A program made the position numbers and the translations under genes. A stretch of DNA of 64,000 bases, from contig CAMRHE010000063.1 in NCBI GenBank assembly GCA_947044405.1, forward strand, positions 3,875,001-3,939,000, written 5' to 3'. The DNA comes from Leptodactylus fallax. Its lineage: Eukaryota > Chordata > Amphibia > Anura > Leptodactylidae. This document shows, piece after piece, positions 11,825 to 49,680 of the stretch (position 1 is its first letter; every line of letters starts with the position of its first letter). The notes under the pieces are model-generated. The model was not told the DNA's origin. It made no database searches and worked only from the letters and a program-made list of their open reading frames with translations.

Positions 11825-12255
11825 TTAAAGGAGATTTCAGGATTATGATATGGATGACCTGTCTTTAGGATACAGCGTCTGTATCCTCATTGGTGGGGGT
11901 GCCAGGTGTACGATCCCCAACGATCACCTGATTGAAGAGGTCACAGTACTGCTTACCAAACAGAACGCCATACACTGTATAGTGGCAGTGCTTGGTATTG
12001 CAAATAAGCCCCATTCACGTAAATGAGACAAAGCTGCAAACAGGCCACGTGACAGATGAAGATAATGTAAAAATGAAGTGCCTGTTTTTTCTGCCTTTGT
12101 CTCCAGATGAATGTGACGTCACATGGTCTGTGAAGCAGAAGAGCTGACCTGACTGCCACTGTAAACAGGTGATCCCCTGATCCATTTGATCTGATATTGA
12201 TAATCTATCCTAAAGAATAGATCATCAATATTTAAGACCTAGAAAACCCCTTTAA
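11825..12255. mobile_element. TTAA-flanked T2-like MITE
   Basis: Left TTAAAGGAGATTTCAGGA and right AGAAAACCCCTTTAA, with a GATGACCTGTCTTTAGGATA block, GGTGGGGGTGCCAGGTG and an interior GACGTCACATGGTCTGTGAA block, as in the other copies. It lies about 550 bp downstream of the FAM114A2 stop codon, so it could be inside the 3' UTR. Confidence 0.65.
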
Positions 12256-12804
12256 GAGCATTTATTAATGGGGTTGTCTTATGACAGACATACTGGTGAA
12301 TATGCCACCGATATCATACTGGCGGTGGTCCAACTCTGGAAATGCAATGACAGCCCACTTAATAGATGCCACAATTTGTAGAGGTCTGTGTCCATGTCTG
12401 ATCCTAAAAATCTCAACAATCTCAATGTGGAAGTGACCACACTAAACAGAGTAAGAACCCACGCTTTTTAGTGAATGGCGGGAATCCCAATAGCCCTACC
12501 CCCAAGTCATTTGTCTGAACCCCCTTTAATTTCAAGAAAAAAAAAACAAAACAGTAATTTGCAGAGTTATTTGTAGAGTTCACATATATCCACTTACTTA
12601 CAATATACTGATAGTAGTGATACAAGTAAAACATAAAAATATAGATTTCTTTTTTTTTCCTCAAAAATTTGGTTTTTCGCTTTTTAGTTTTTCCAACCTG
12701 CTGCAGGTCACACACAAATCACACACTAGAGGGATTCTGGGAATCGCTGGGTTAAGACCTAAAAACAAAAGTGAGATGAAGATCCTGCCCTAGACGCTCT
12801 TAGA

Positions 12805-36025
<23,221 letters not shown>

Positions 36026-36267
36026 GTTTATCACATCTGGAAGAGAAAAATACTTAGGAAATGGGAATTGATGTGCAAATATATATTGAAAAAAAAACAC
36101 TTAGAGATCAATGTACAGTAGAATACAAACAAAACAAAGCAGGCCGGAGCCCAATATACAGTAGATTGTAAGTATATTGCCTATACAGTCGGCAGAAATG
36201 AAGCTCTACCCCACCTCATGCACATAGTATTCTATAGGCCATGTCATGTTCCATCACATGCCATGTT

Positions 36268-37142
36268 AACCACTTAATGACCAGGTCCATGGGAGCCTTA
36301 ATAACCAGCTCACTTTTTTGCTTGTTGCCTCTCTACTTTAAAGCAGCCATAACTTTATTTTTTGTATAAGGTATTGGATTACAAGGGTCTCCGAATGGCA
36401 GAATCCCTTTGATCATGCCGCTGTCACAGACGCGGCAGTAAAGTAGAAGCTCAACTCAAATATACATCGCTGAAAACTTGTGCCGTTATCAAAATATAAT
36501 GGTCATTACAGGGAGCTGTAGATGATCCCATGAAGATACCAATATGGTAATATGCTGCGTATATGGTCACCAGTTATTAATAGGAACCAGAACCTGGAAG
36601 CAAGGACAGATCAAGACCTACAAAGCACATTAAGACATTGTGCTGTCCACTACGTGCCTAGGCAATGCAACTTGTGTTCTATAATTTATACTGTAAAGGG
36701 TTAATCCCTCAGTAAGTGAATTACGAGTAACGCAGGAAGATGAAGTGAGAGCAAAGTCTGTAATGTTCTCATTTATCTTGTTATAAGGTCAAACGTTCTA
36801 TATAAGATGCTCCAGGCGGCCATAATTCAGTACACAGGGCACCAGAGAGCACAGGGGAATAATAAGTAGGGGACAAGACTTCCCTAATGTTCAAGGGAAG
36901 GTATTAAAGATGAGAAATGTTCCTTCCCCATCTTCATACTGCAGCGATCCAAAGATGTAGAGACAACTACTTACAGCTATAGATGCCCACCGCTCCTGAG
37001 AAGAAAGGGGCCACAGTACGGAATCCTGCACCCCTGGTACAGGGAACTGTATCTCAGCCCCATTAAAATGAATGGGAATGATTGTTGTTTTTGGAAGCAA
37101 AAAAATTTGGAATTTTCCTTAAAATGCTATGTGTGAAATGAC
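36268..37142. other. leader intron of FAM114A2, repeat fragments
   Basis: 36,268-36,440 begins TTAACCACTTAATGACC, related to the segment at 26,273. No exon was recognised. The minus-strand ORF at 36,891-37,100 falls in MITE-like sequence. Confidence 0.45.
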
Positions 37143-37548
37143 CCTTAAAGGGAACCTGTCAGGAGAATCTGGGAAAGTAAACCACTGGCATGTCCTTATG
37201 GACCAGTGGTTTAGTATCCCAAACCTGCTTATAGTATGCCTGTCTGCCCTAAGGGGGTGTTCACACTACATCCGTTGCTCTCATCTACCATAGGATAAGT
37301 ACAATGAACTTTAACAGTGAAGGAGTGACAGACACAGGCAAAGCCCCCTCCTTCAGCATCCATTGCTATTGACTAGAATGTAAACAAAACGATGGAAGCT
37401 TTCCTGTATGGTGGAAGAAATCTTCCGTCACGTCTTTTAAGATGAGAGTGAATGCAGACGGACACCAGACAGAGGGGGCTGCATCCACATTCTACCCTAT
37501 CCATTGCTTTCATCCTATGACAGATGAGAGCAGTGGACGTTAAAGGTG
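37143..37548. mobile_element. two adjoining MITE fragments
   Basis: 37,143-37,250 starts CCTTAAAGGGAACCTGTCAG, like the end of the element at 43,566. From about 37,255 an inverted pair follows: CCGTTGCTCTCATCTACCAT against CCTATGACAGATGAGAGCAG. Confidence 0.5.
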
Positions 37549-38124
37549 TATTCCCTTCTCAAGGATCCTATCTATACTGCTAGCTTATGTAAATTCAAGA
37601 GTTTTCCTAAATACATTGCTTTAGCAATGCTACTTCGTTTGTCTGCCTCACATGATTTACACATCGTTGTCAAGGCTCCCAGCCTGTTATCTAATATCAG
37701 GTCGAATCACGTGACTCACTGCTCTCTGGAGGGGAGGGGAGCTGAGTTCTCTTGCTGTTTATCTAAGGGTCCATTAACATGTGGGAATTCTACATTGGTT
37801 TTGAGGCCGATTCTGCCCTAAAATGAGGGCCAAGTTCAGTGGCAGACATCGAAGCAGGACACTGCGCCGTGCTTGATCTTGCCACAAATTCCATAATTGA
37901 TCAGCCACAGAACCTGCGGCACAAGACATTAAAAGGACAGGCTCACCATCCACCTCTATTCATCTGAATGAGGCCTGCAGAAAGCCATGTGATTGTTGCC
38001 AAAACAACCCCATTCGGATTAATGGAACTAATTTCCAGGCTCAGAATTTTTTGCAAAATAAAAGGAATCAGCAAATTGATACATCCTGTATATCAGATTG
38101 GTGGGGATCCAACAGCTGTTAAGG

Positions 38125-38397
38125 CTAGGGCTACATGGCGATTTTTGCCCCAACTTCCATCATGTGACAACAGATCGCCATGTCATCCTGCGACTCCTTC
38201 ACTAACGCGACCTAGGGAATGTTGCGACTTCTAATTCCAAAAAAAAAAGCAATGTTCAATTTTATCTTTTCAACTAAAAGTCTCAGTCGCAACATGACTC
38301 CATTCACCTACATTAGTGAAGGAGTCGCAGGGTGACACGGCAATCTCTGGTCAGGTGACAGGAGTCACAGCCAAATCTACCATGTAAACCTAGTGTT
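38125..38397. mobile_element. MITE with GGGCTACATGG ends
   Basis: Ends AAGGCTAGGGCTACATGGCG and CTACCATGTAAACCTAGTGT are inverted. Internal pairing is seen between CTGCGACTCCTTCACTAA and TTAGTGAAGGAGTCGCAG. Confidence 0.6.
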
Positions 38398-39219
38398 AAA
38401 GGGGCTGCGCCACAAATAAAAGCACTGCAGACTCTTTAAAGGGGTTCTTCATGCAGAATTTTTTTTTTTTTACTTTATCCAGGATTTTTTCTATACTGTA
38501 CCTAAGGGCATTGGGATAGTTCCAACCCTGGGTCACATGACTGGAACCAGCACCCGGCCCCTGGGTCCATTTTCACACGTTTTTGCATAAAACAGAAAGC
38601 CAGCCCCCAAAGTACAGATAACTAATAAATAAAACAGAGATGAGAGAGCCACCCCGGGGGCTGGATGTCGGTTACGGTCACATGACCCAGGGTTGGAAGC
38701 AGCCTGGGACCCCCCAGATAAGGAGATACAATATAACCCTGAAGTAGTAAGTAATATAAGGCTCCCTATTCAACCTATTTAATGTTTACCTCTGGCTAGA
38801 CGCATGCCATCTTCTAAGCAGTGGTGGTGCGGGGTACTGCAGCTTCATTACAATCAGATGCAATAATCTGCACCACTACGTACATAGCATGCAGGCAGGC
38901 AGGCGGGACCGAGGTAACCCCTGCAGAAGGGGCAGCATCTGTACATATACACAATAAGTCCGGCATAATATGGGGAAGTAGATAAGAGCCTCTGGGGACT
39001 GATGTGGGGGTTCCCTCTGTGTACCACAGGTCTGTAATAGGGCTCCTACTTTAGTATAATTGCTCAGCGGTCCGCAGTTTACACTGCTGAGCAGCTCACT
39101 GTGGGCGGGACTTCAGTGTGATTGACAGCTCTTCCCTGCAGCTACATCTTCTGTTCTGCCACCTTCCTATTGTAGATCGCCCAATATAAGATTTTTGGGG
39201 GAAATACCCACCCCCATAG

Positions 39220-39345
39220 CTATAAAACAACGCTCTCCAACCTGAGGCTCTCCAGCTGTTGCAGAACTACAACTCCCAGCATACCCTGACAGCCTGGCAT
39301 GCTGGAAGTTGTAGTTTTGCAGCAGGTGAGCAGCCCCAGGCTGGA
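39220..39345. repeat. inverted repeat carrying two ZNF143-like motifs
   Basis: ACTACAACTCCCAGCAT at 39,266-39,282 faces ATGCTGGAAGTTGTAGT at 39,299-39,315. Flanking blocks (CTCCAGCTGTTGCAGA, CTGCAGCAGGTGAGC-like) are also inverted. It may be an old dispersed element that supplied factor sites upstream of the promoter. Confidence 0.65.
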
Positions 39346-39430
39346 CACCACTGCTCTAAGAGGTAACATACAAGTACAATCTCTATATAACGCCAGGACT
39401 AGTATAATGAGACATGTCTATAGCCTATGG

Positions 39431-39448
39431 CATGCTGGGAGTTGTAGT
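39431..39448 (+). promoter_or_regulatory. ZNF143/STAF-like motif
   Basis: CATGCTGGGAGTTGTAGT is the reverse complement of ACTACAACTCCCAGCATG. This is the known ZNF143 (STAF) recognition core of vertebrate promoters. It lies about 100-250 bp from the CpG-rich core. Binding is inferred only. Confidence 0.55.
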
Positions 39449-39534
39449 TGCACACCACTTTTGAAGTTCAGACTCTAGAGTCACTAGCCCGCTGCAGGAC
39501 GGTAACCTCCAGCACATGCTGAGCCTTGTAGTCC

Positions 39535-39800
39535 CAGAGGTGACGTTACCTGTGTGCTGTCAGATGAGCCGAGGGTCCTGCGTGACGTCACCGAGTGTCT
39601 GCCGCGATCCCGCCACGTCACTGACAGCTCCAGTAATCAGACACCACTGGGGTCAAGCCAGCGGCCGCGACCCGGAAATTATCTGTCAGCAGGCGGCGAG
39701 GACTTCCGGGTAGTGACAGCTGGGCGGAGAGGCTGTGTGTGGATATCACTGCAGGAAGGACGGGGATTACTGCCTGGCCTGAGCGGTAAGAGCTCCGTGT
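39535..39800. promoter_or_regulatory. CpG-rich bidirectional promoter of FAM114A2 and MFAP3
   Basis: The window's clearest CpG- and GC-rich patch lies between the two divergent genes. Visible motifs are a perfect CRE palindrome TGACGTCA at 39,583-39,590, a half CRE at 39,541, GCGGCCGC at 39,661-39,668, and ETS-type cores CCGGAA at 39,672-39,677 and CTTCCGG within 39,701-39,710. On the minus strand CACACAG|GTAACG (donor at 39,549-39,544) would end a non-coding FAM114A2 first exon. On the plus strand GAGCG|GTAAGA ends a non-coding MFAP3 first exon at 39,785. Start sites are not visible directly. Confidence 0.75.
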
Positions 39801-39940
39801 ACTTACCTACTGAGTGTGTGTGAATTGGGCAGCACTGAGAGCCTGGGGCTGTGGCCTGTTCTTACCGCTAGGGGGGTTGTACTGAGGCCATTTTCCCCAC
39901 GAAGCTACTAATTATAATTGTACATAAATGCACATGGTGT

Positions 39941-41048
39941 CATTACAGGAGCACTTACCCAGCCAGCCAACCATCTCAGGTACCAATATCATTACAGGAG
40001 CACTTACCTAGCTAGCCAACCATCACAGCTACTCAATATCATTACAGGAGCACTTACCTAGCTAGCCAACCATCTCAGCTACACAATATCATTACAGGAG
40101 CACTTACCTAGCTAGCCAACCATCACAGCTACACAATATCATTACAGGAGCACTTACCTAGCTAGCCAACTATCACAGCTACACAATATCATTACAGGAG
40201 TACTTACCTAGCTAGCCAACCATCTCAGCTACACAATATCATTACAGGAGTACTTACCTAGCTAGCCAACCATCTCCCCTACACAATATCATTACAGGAG
40301 CACTTACCTAGCTAGCCAACTATCACAGCTACACAATATCATTACAGGAGTACTTACCTAGCTAGCCAACCATCTCCCCTACACAATATCATTACAGGAG
40401 CACTTACCTAGCTAGCCAACCATCACAGCTACTCAATATCATTACAGGAGCACTTACCTAGCTAGCCAACCATCACAGCTACTCAATATCATTACAGGAG
40501 CACTTACCTAGCTAGCCAACCATCTCAGCTACACTATCATTACAGGAGCACTTACCTAGCTAGCCAACCATCTCAGCTACTCAATATCATTACAGGAACA
40601 CTTACCTAGCTAGCCAACCATCTCAGCTACACAATATCATTACAGGAGCACTTACCTAGCTAGCCAACCATCTCCCCTACACAATATCATTACAGGAGCA
40701 CTTACCTAGCTAGCCAACCATCACAGCTACTCAATATCATTACATGAGAACTTACCTAGCTAGCCAACCATCTCAGCTACACAATATCATTACAGGAGCA
40801 CTTACCTAGCTAGCCAACTATCTCCCCTACACAATATCATTACAGGAGCACTTACCTAGCTAGCCAACCATCTCCCCTACACAATATCATTACAGGAGCA
40901 CTTACCTAGCTAGCCAACCATCTCCCCTACACAATATCATTACAGGAGCACTTACCTAGCTAGCCAACCATCTCCCCTACACAATATCATTACAGGAGCA
41001 CTTACCTAGCTAGCCAACCATCTCAGCTACACAATATCATTACAGGGT
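39941..41048. repeat. 50-bp minisatellite, about 22 copies
   Basis: Unit ATTACAGGAGCACTTACCTA, GCTAGCCAACCATCTCAGCT, ACACAATATC. Variants are CTCAGC/CACAGC/CTCCCC and GCACTT/GTACTT. The array starts about 155 bp after the presumed MFAP3 exon 1 donor, inside its first intron. Each unit contains ACTTACCT, which reads AGGTAAGT on the minus strand. Confidence 0.97.
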
Positions 41049-41183
41049 GCACTTACCTACCTGCACAATGTTATTATAAGTGCTATTCTGCAAGTGGTAG
41101 TCCATACAGGTGCTCTTACCTAGCAGTTATGGGTGTTTGCCTATTGGTTGTCGTCTTGATCAGTTGCCAATGGATACGACCAT

Positions 41184-41360
41184 AAATGCAGGAACTTTCT
41201 TTGGTCTGGGACTTGTCAGAAAACCAGCCATGATGTCCTTATTGTGTACGGGTTATCAGGCTGGGGCACTACATGTACAAGGAGATACCCCGCCACAGTA
41301 AGGATACCACGACCGGGCTTCTGACAAGTCCCAGACCATAGAAAGTTCCTGCATTTGCAA
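41184..41360. repeat. foldback repeat, ~38-bp arms
   Basis: AAATGCAGGAACTTTCTTTG and GTCTGGGACTTGTCAGAA at the left are mirrored by TTCTGACAAGTCCCAGACCA and TAGAAAGTTCCTGCATTT at the right. About 100 bp of loop separates them. It lies in MFAP3 intron 1. Confidence 0.85.
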
Positions 41361-42321
41361 AAATGTTTAACTATTAATTGTCTACAAGTTTAAATATGGT
41401 TCTGTTAATGGAAAATCCCTTTAAGCTGACAGGCATATTGCATGCATTATATGACCAATTAAGTCATAAAAAAGACAAAATATAGGGGGAAAAAAACCTT
41501 TTCCCCATCAGCACCAAATTACCATGACTAGGACCCGCACTGATGATAACAGGGGTCCTGTGCCCCCCATTTAACTGGAGCAATGGTCATGCCCACACGC
41601 TGGTGCTCTATTCACATTCTATGGGACTGTTGAAGATGTCAGACTAGTACTTCACTATCTACATCAGTCACTTTGAATCCACGACCATTGCTCCAAAGGA
41701 ACAGGAGACACAGGCAGGACCCCTGTTCTCGGCATCAGTGGGACACTTATCCTTTATTCTGTGGTTGATGATAAGCTGTTATGGTGGGACTACCCCTTTA
41801 AGAGGTTAAAGTTCCTGTGACGTCGCCATTCTGTGGAGTCGTTTACAGCTTTTTTACTACTAATAAGCCAGAACTACTTGTTCTTGGTTAGACGGCAAAG
41901 TCCGCGGACCTGTCAGATTATTAGTAATAAAGTACAACACCAGTTATGTGGGAACACGTGTGTGAGAAGCCGTGTTATCTCACCTAGTACCACGAAACAT
42001 CACCGCCACGTCGCCATCACTTTGCTGGTCACTTCCTCCATTGTTCTGTTGGTGACACAAAAATCCAGCCATTTGGCACTTCCATTTTTCCCTGAATCTG
42101 TCAGCTGGCTGGGTGGCTTCAGTAGCAGCATAACAGAGAATAGGAACTTTTAAGTGCTACCTGGGTGGTCCATATTTTGGAAGTGCTCTTGTTTAGTCAC
42201 TTGCCTGCCCCCTCCTGCCTTTTCCTACCTTGAGAAATTTGGGATATTTATCTGCAGCGGCATGCGGTATAAGGCTGGAGTCACACTTGTCTTGGATCCG
42301 CAGTAGTATGCGCTTAAAATC
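41361..42321. other. MFAP3 intron 1, TTAA-element fragments
   Basis: 41,420-41,805 shows T2-like blocks (GGACCCGCACTGATGATAAC, GGACTACCCCTTTAA-like end). The ORF 41,833-42,153 has no recognised relative. Confidence 0.4.
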
Positions 42322-43146
42322 TTAAAGGGAGTCTATCATTGAGATTTTCAATTTTTAGCTAAGGCTATATTCATGTAGCCCTTATAAAGGCTGTTGTAGG
42401 CATACCTTTTATTTCCTCACTCTTGCCGGCGTTTTTCAGAAAAAGCCTCTTTCTTGATATGTAAATTAACTTCCATGGAGCACCGGGGGAACGCCCCCTG
42501 TGCTCTTGAGCGCCCCCTGCCTCCTCACCCTCTCCCTGCATTGTCACCCCCTTCTTCCTTCGTGTTAACGCCTCCTCTGCCTCTTTGCTTCTATCTCCTG
42601 TCAGCGCGAACGAAATCTTGCGCATGCACAAGATTTTGTTCACACCAACGGGAGGAAGAAGCGAACAAGATGCGTCATAACCTTTGCCCTGCATTAGCTT
42701 CCACGGAGCACAGGGGCTCCGAGCACCCCCTGCGTCATCACCCTCTCCCTGCATCGCTGCCCCCTTCTTCCTTCTTGTTAACGTCGTCTCCTCTTCTTTG
42801 CTTCTTCCTCCCGACAGCGTCAATGAAATCTCGCACATGCGTGAAATTTCGTTCGAGCTGACAGGAGAAAGAAGCAAAGAGGCAGAGGAGGCGTTAACAA
42901 GAAGGAAGAAGGGGGCGGCGATGCAGGGAGAGGGTGATGACGCAGGGGGGTGCTCGGAGCACAGGGAGATGCAGGGGGTGCTCGGTGCTCCGTGGAAGCT
43001 AATTTACATATCAAGAAAAAGGCTTTTTCTAAAAAACCCCGGCAAGAGTGAGGAAATAAAAGGTATGCCTACAATAGCCTTTATAAGGTCTATATGAATA
43101 TAGCCTTAGCTAAAAATTGAAAATCTCAATGATAGACTCCCTTTAA
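42322..43146. mobile_element. TTAA-flanked foldback element with ~150-bp inverted ends
   Basis: Begins TTAAAGGGAGTCTATCATTG and ends CAATGATAGACTCCCTTTAA. The outer arms pair through CTTATAAAGGCTGTTGTAGG/CCTACAATAGCCTTTATAAG and GATATGTAAATTAA/TTTACATATC. The centre holds two direct and one inverted copy of a GC-rich block (CTCACCCTCTCCCTGCAT, CCCCCTTCTTCC, GTTAACG, GAAATCT/CGCGCATGC-type). Overlapping ORFs of 130-170 codons on both strands come from this symmetry and are not genes. Confidence 0.85.
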
Positions 43147-43565
43147 AAATCTTCTCTCCGCCAGATTCAGGTATTGCAGGTCAGTCCCATTCTCAGCTCC
43201 TCAACTTGACTTCATCGGCACAGAGACTCTTCAAATAGACCATCTGCGTCGGCCCTGGGTGATGGCCCACCGATCACATGTTGATGACTTATTCTAAGGA
43301 CTCATCTATCTTATTTGCTGGGTCCCCATGTCACCTACTTGAATGAGGCGACAGTCACCCATATGCACCCTGCTCTTTTTAAAGTCTGTGGGACAGGTGA
43401 AGATAGCTGAGTGGTGCCCCATAAGTCCCTCACAATCGTCTCACAGGGTGCAGACGGGCAGAAAGCCCCATACCTCTGTCAGGCTCCTTAGGTACCATGG
43501 TCAACAGCGACTGCAGCATCCAAGAATCTTCACAGAGTGAAAGGAGCCCCTGCATCTAAGAAGTT

Positions 43566-43938
43566 AAAGGGAACCCGTCAGGGACACTAAACCACCCACA
43601 GGTCCTTATGGACCGGGAGTTAAGTGCCCCAAATATCCATGTTATAAAGCTGACTGTGCCCTCCATAAAAACCCTTTATTCTTGCCTAGAGATGAATCTA
43701 TTGAACTCCTCTCTGGTGTTCCCAGTGGTTCATTGAAGTGCGGGTAAGTACACCTCAGCTTCACTGCGCATGCACCTGAGGTCCTGCGCCGGGAGTAGAG
43801 ACACTAGGTAAGTATAAAGGGTTTTTTATGTCAATACTGGTGCAGATGGCTTTACACTAGGGTTATTTGGGACACCCTTGGTCAATAAGGACCTGTGGCT
43901 AGTTTAGTGTCCCAGGTCGCCATGACAGGTTCCCTGTG
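43566..43938. mobile_element. MITE with AGGGAACCCGTCAGGGACAC ends
   Basis: TTAAAGGGAACCCGTCAGGG at the left is inverted relative to CGCCATGACAGGTTCCCTGT at the right. CACAGGTCCTTATGGACC pairs with GGTCAATAAGGACCTGTG. TTAA is kept on the left only. It ends about 240 bp before the MFAP3 leader exon. Confidence 0.75.
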
Positions 43939-44185
43939 AGGTTTCTCTGATCCCAAACCTTACAGCAGGATCCTTGTGCCCAAGTGACCACCGTGACATA
44001 ACCATATGCCATGGGGCCATTGTACGAGCTCGTCTCCTACATAATGGTGCGTTAATGGGTTAAGAATCGGTTGCCTTTACTTTTCACGTACGTTTGTCGC
44101 CATCTTAGTATCTACTATTTGTATCATTTCTGCAGTGAATTTCTCATTTCTATATTTATTTGTGTCATTTCCAGACTATAACTGG

Positions 44186-44446
44186 ATGACGACAATGAAA
44201 GTGCTGACCGGGCTGTCAGGCGGCATCTGGCAGGATCTGGTTTTTACTGTAGCTTCATGGACTTTGTTTTTTCGTGTGTACATTACTCGTGTGCTGTAAG
44301 TGAAGAATATTTCTGGTATTTTCCCTGTGGTTATAAGCAGATTAACCGATCTTGTGTCCGTCTCTTCTGGGCAGGATTACGGCTACAAGAAGATGGTGGA
44401 GAAGAACAAGCCTCAGCCTCTAGCCACCCATGAGAGATCTGCTTAA
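44186..44446 (+). CDS. putative upstream small ORF (membrane microprotein) in the MFAP3 leader
   Basis: Leader exon 44,175-44,295 (acceptor TTTCCAG, donor CT|GTAAGT) reads from ATG 44,186 as MTTMKVLTGLSGGIWQDLVF and TVASWTLFFRVYITRV plus two bases, with a likely membrane segment around DLVFTVASWTLFF. The second ATG (44,195) has A at -3 and a better initiation context. After a 79-nt intron (acceptor TCTTCTGGGCAG), the next exon is open in the frame DYGYKKMVEKNKPQPLATHE, RSA, stop at 44,444-44,446, 56 bases before the MFAP3 ATG. The printed splice (CT joined to GAT) puts the two halves one base out of register and gives a short basic tail instead. If one G were missing at the donor (CTG|GTAAGT) the halves would join cleanly. 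I do not recognise the peptide. It may be a chance uORF. Confidence 0.35.
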
Positions 44447-44502
44447 GACTTCTATGTCTGGAGCGTTTGCCGTGGAGTAGATTGCTGGATTCTTAGGATC
44501 AG

Positions 44503-47558
<3,056 letters not shown>

Positions 47559-49374
47559 CCACCTCAGGTGGACCCTAAGACTTGTTACAAATAGTGTGAA
47601 TTTTACAGTCCACCTCATCCTTTCCAGTGGTTACGGAGCTGTGCCAAGCCACGTTGTTACAGATCTTATTATAGTAGGGTATCCCTACTGGTAGCATCTA
47701 GTTTATATGGTTGTAATCTGACTAATACACCAGGGTGTAGTTATCGTGTAATGTTAAAGGGTTTGTACCAGATTACATTAAACCGTTGCTTTAATAGCGC
47801 CGCCTTTCTCTGTAGGTTTTGTCTGGTATTGCAGATTATCCTCATTCAAGTGAATGTGACTAAGCTACGATACCAAACAGCCTGTAGAAAATAATGGTGT
47901 TGTTTTGCAAGAAGACAGACTTTATTTTCCTAATCTGATAAAATATTATCCTGGTCCAATTCCTTTGACACCTTTTCACAGTGAGTGAATTTGCAAATAA
48001 TTTATTTATCATGTACTGGTTTTACTTACGTTTTGTCTCCATACACAACCAAAGCTGCTTTCAAATCCTGCTGGTTGCCCATGGATACAGACAACAGTTT
48101 GTATTCGCATCGCTGTCATGTGACCTTGCTTAGCTTGTGCTGTTGAAAGGGATTTTACATGACGTATTAATTGATGACCTATTCTTAGGAAAATTTAGCA
48201 GGACATCAATTTTAAAGTCTTGGAAAATCCCTTTAAGGCTAAGGCCACACATTGCGGAAATGCAGTGGTTTTGGCCACCTGGAAAGAAAGGTGTGAAAAA
48301 TGGTGTGTTTTACGGTCTTAGCAAAATGAATGAGATTTTAAGTCATCTCATTTTTAATCCTGGACATCCCCTTTAACAGCCTTTTGAGTTCCTGCAGCCC
48401 TTTGGATAGGGAACCAGTGGGGTTGTAATACTGACTTTGGGTGTGAATAGAGAACAAAACATTATGTAATCAAAATCCATACAAGGTAAGTCCTTTCTAA
48501 ACCTCACATAATGTTGTCAAATGGTGTAAAAATGTAAAAAAATTGAGTTTTCCTATATTTGCCAATGAGAGATCGATCTCTTGCCAGCACAGGTTGGCAT
48601 AGATGTGGCATTACATAGGAGGTGATGAAAATCTTTTCCATGCTGAAATATAAATTAACTTGCTATTGTGATTTCACCTCCACTATTTCATGAAAAATTA
48701 CATTTTTTCTCAGGGTGCTGCAGATAAATTTGAAGGCTTTGGCTGTGTCGATAGTTAAGAATTCTCTCACTTTAGGCATTGCTTTGGCATATACCAGTGG
48801 CTGCCACTGCAGGGCATAGAGGACTGGAGCCAGCTAATGTGTATACCCTTTTCTCAGGGGGCACTCCCTGGTCTATAAGAATCTGGACACCAGACGGCGG
48901 TCTCCACAAGGAGGCACGATATCCCCTAAATCCACAACTGTTATAACATGGTCGCTCATTGGGTATAATTAAGTTTTTAGTAACTGCAATAATGGATGAC
49001 ATATAGGATAAGTTCTCAAGTCTGGGGCTCCTCAGCTTTTCCATGAAGACACGGCATTATTGTAACTCCCATTCCAAGTGTCTCTAGAGGTTGAGGTCAC
49101 TTGAAGTTCCTTGTCGCTTTGAAGGACTAGCCTAGACTAGACTTGCATGTATCACCAGATTACTTCTGTAGGCTCTCTCTTATCAGGTTTCCCTGAGCTG
49201 GTGGGTATAGACAAGTTGCCCTGTTTCCTACTGCATGTGGAAAGTAGTGGTTTTCTTCTCTCTGTAGCTCCCCTATAGAAGCAGCAGCAGCATGGAGGAC
49301 ATTATACAGCAGTACCGAGTTGTGTATCTCTGAATCCAGCTCTGTGGTGAGATAGAACACTTACTAGATGCAGC

Positions 49375-49511
49375 AGTCTCTCTTTCTCTTGTCTCTCTCT
49401 CTCTTTCTCTTGTCTCTCTCTTGGTGTATGTCTGTTTTTGTTTCTCTGTCTCAATAATCTGTTTTTTCTGTCTCTCTCCATTTTCTCTCTCTCTCTCTCT
49501 CTCTCTGCGTC

Positions 49512-49554
<43 letters not shown>

Positions 49555-49680
49555 GTCTATTTCTCTGTCTCTCTCTCTGTTTCTCTGTCTCTCTCTCTGT
49601 TTCTCTGTCTCTCTCTCTGTTTCTCTGCCTCTCTCGATCTATTTTTCTCTCCTCTATCTCCGTCTCTCTCTCCCTCTCCT
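49375..49680. repeat. CT-rich microsatellite
   Basis: Long CTCTCTCTCT tracts alternating with TCTCTGTTTCTCTGT units. The Leu/Ser-rich ORFs here reflect low complexity. Confidence 0.95.

Noticed and set aside
42371..43097. Overlapping ORFs of 130-170 codons on both strands
   Set aside because: They result from the symmetry of a GC-rich foldback transposon and show no known protein motifs.
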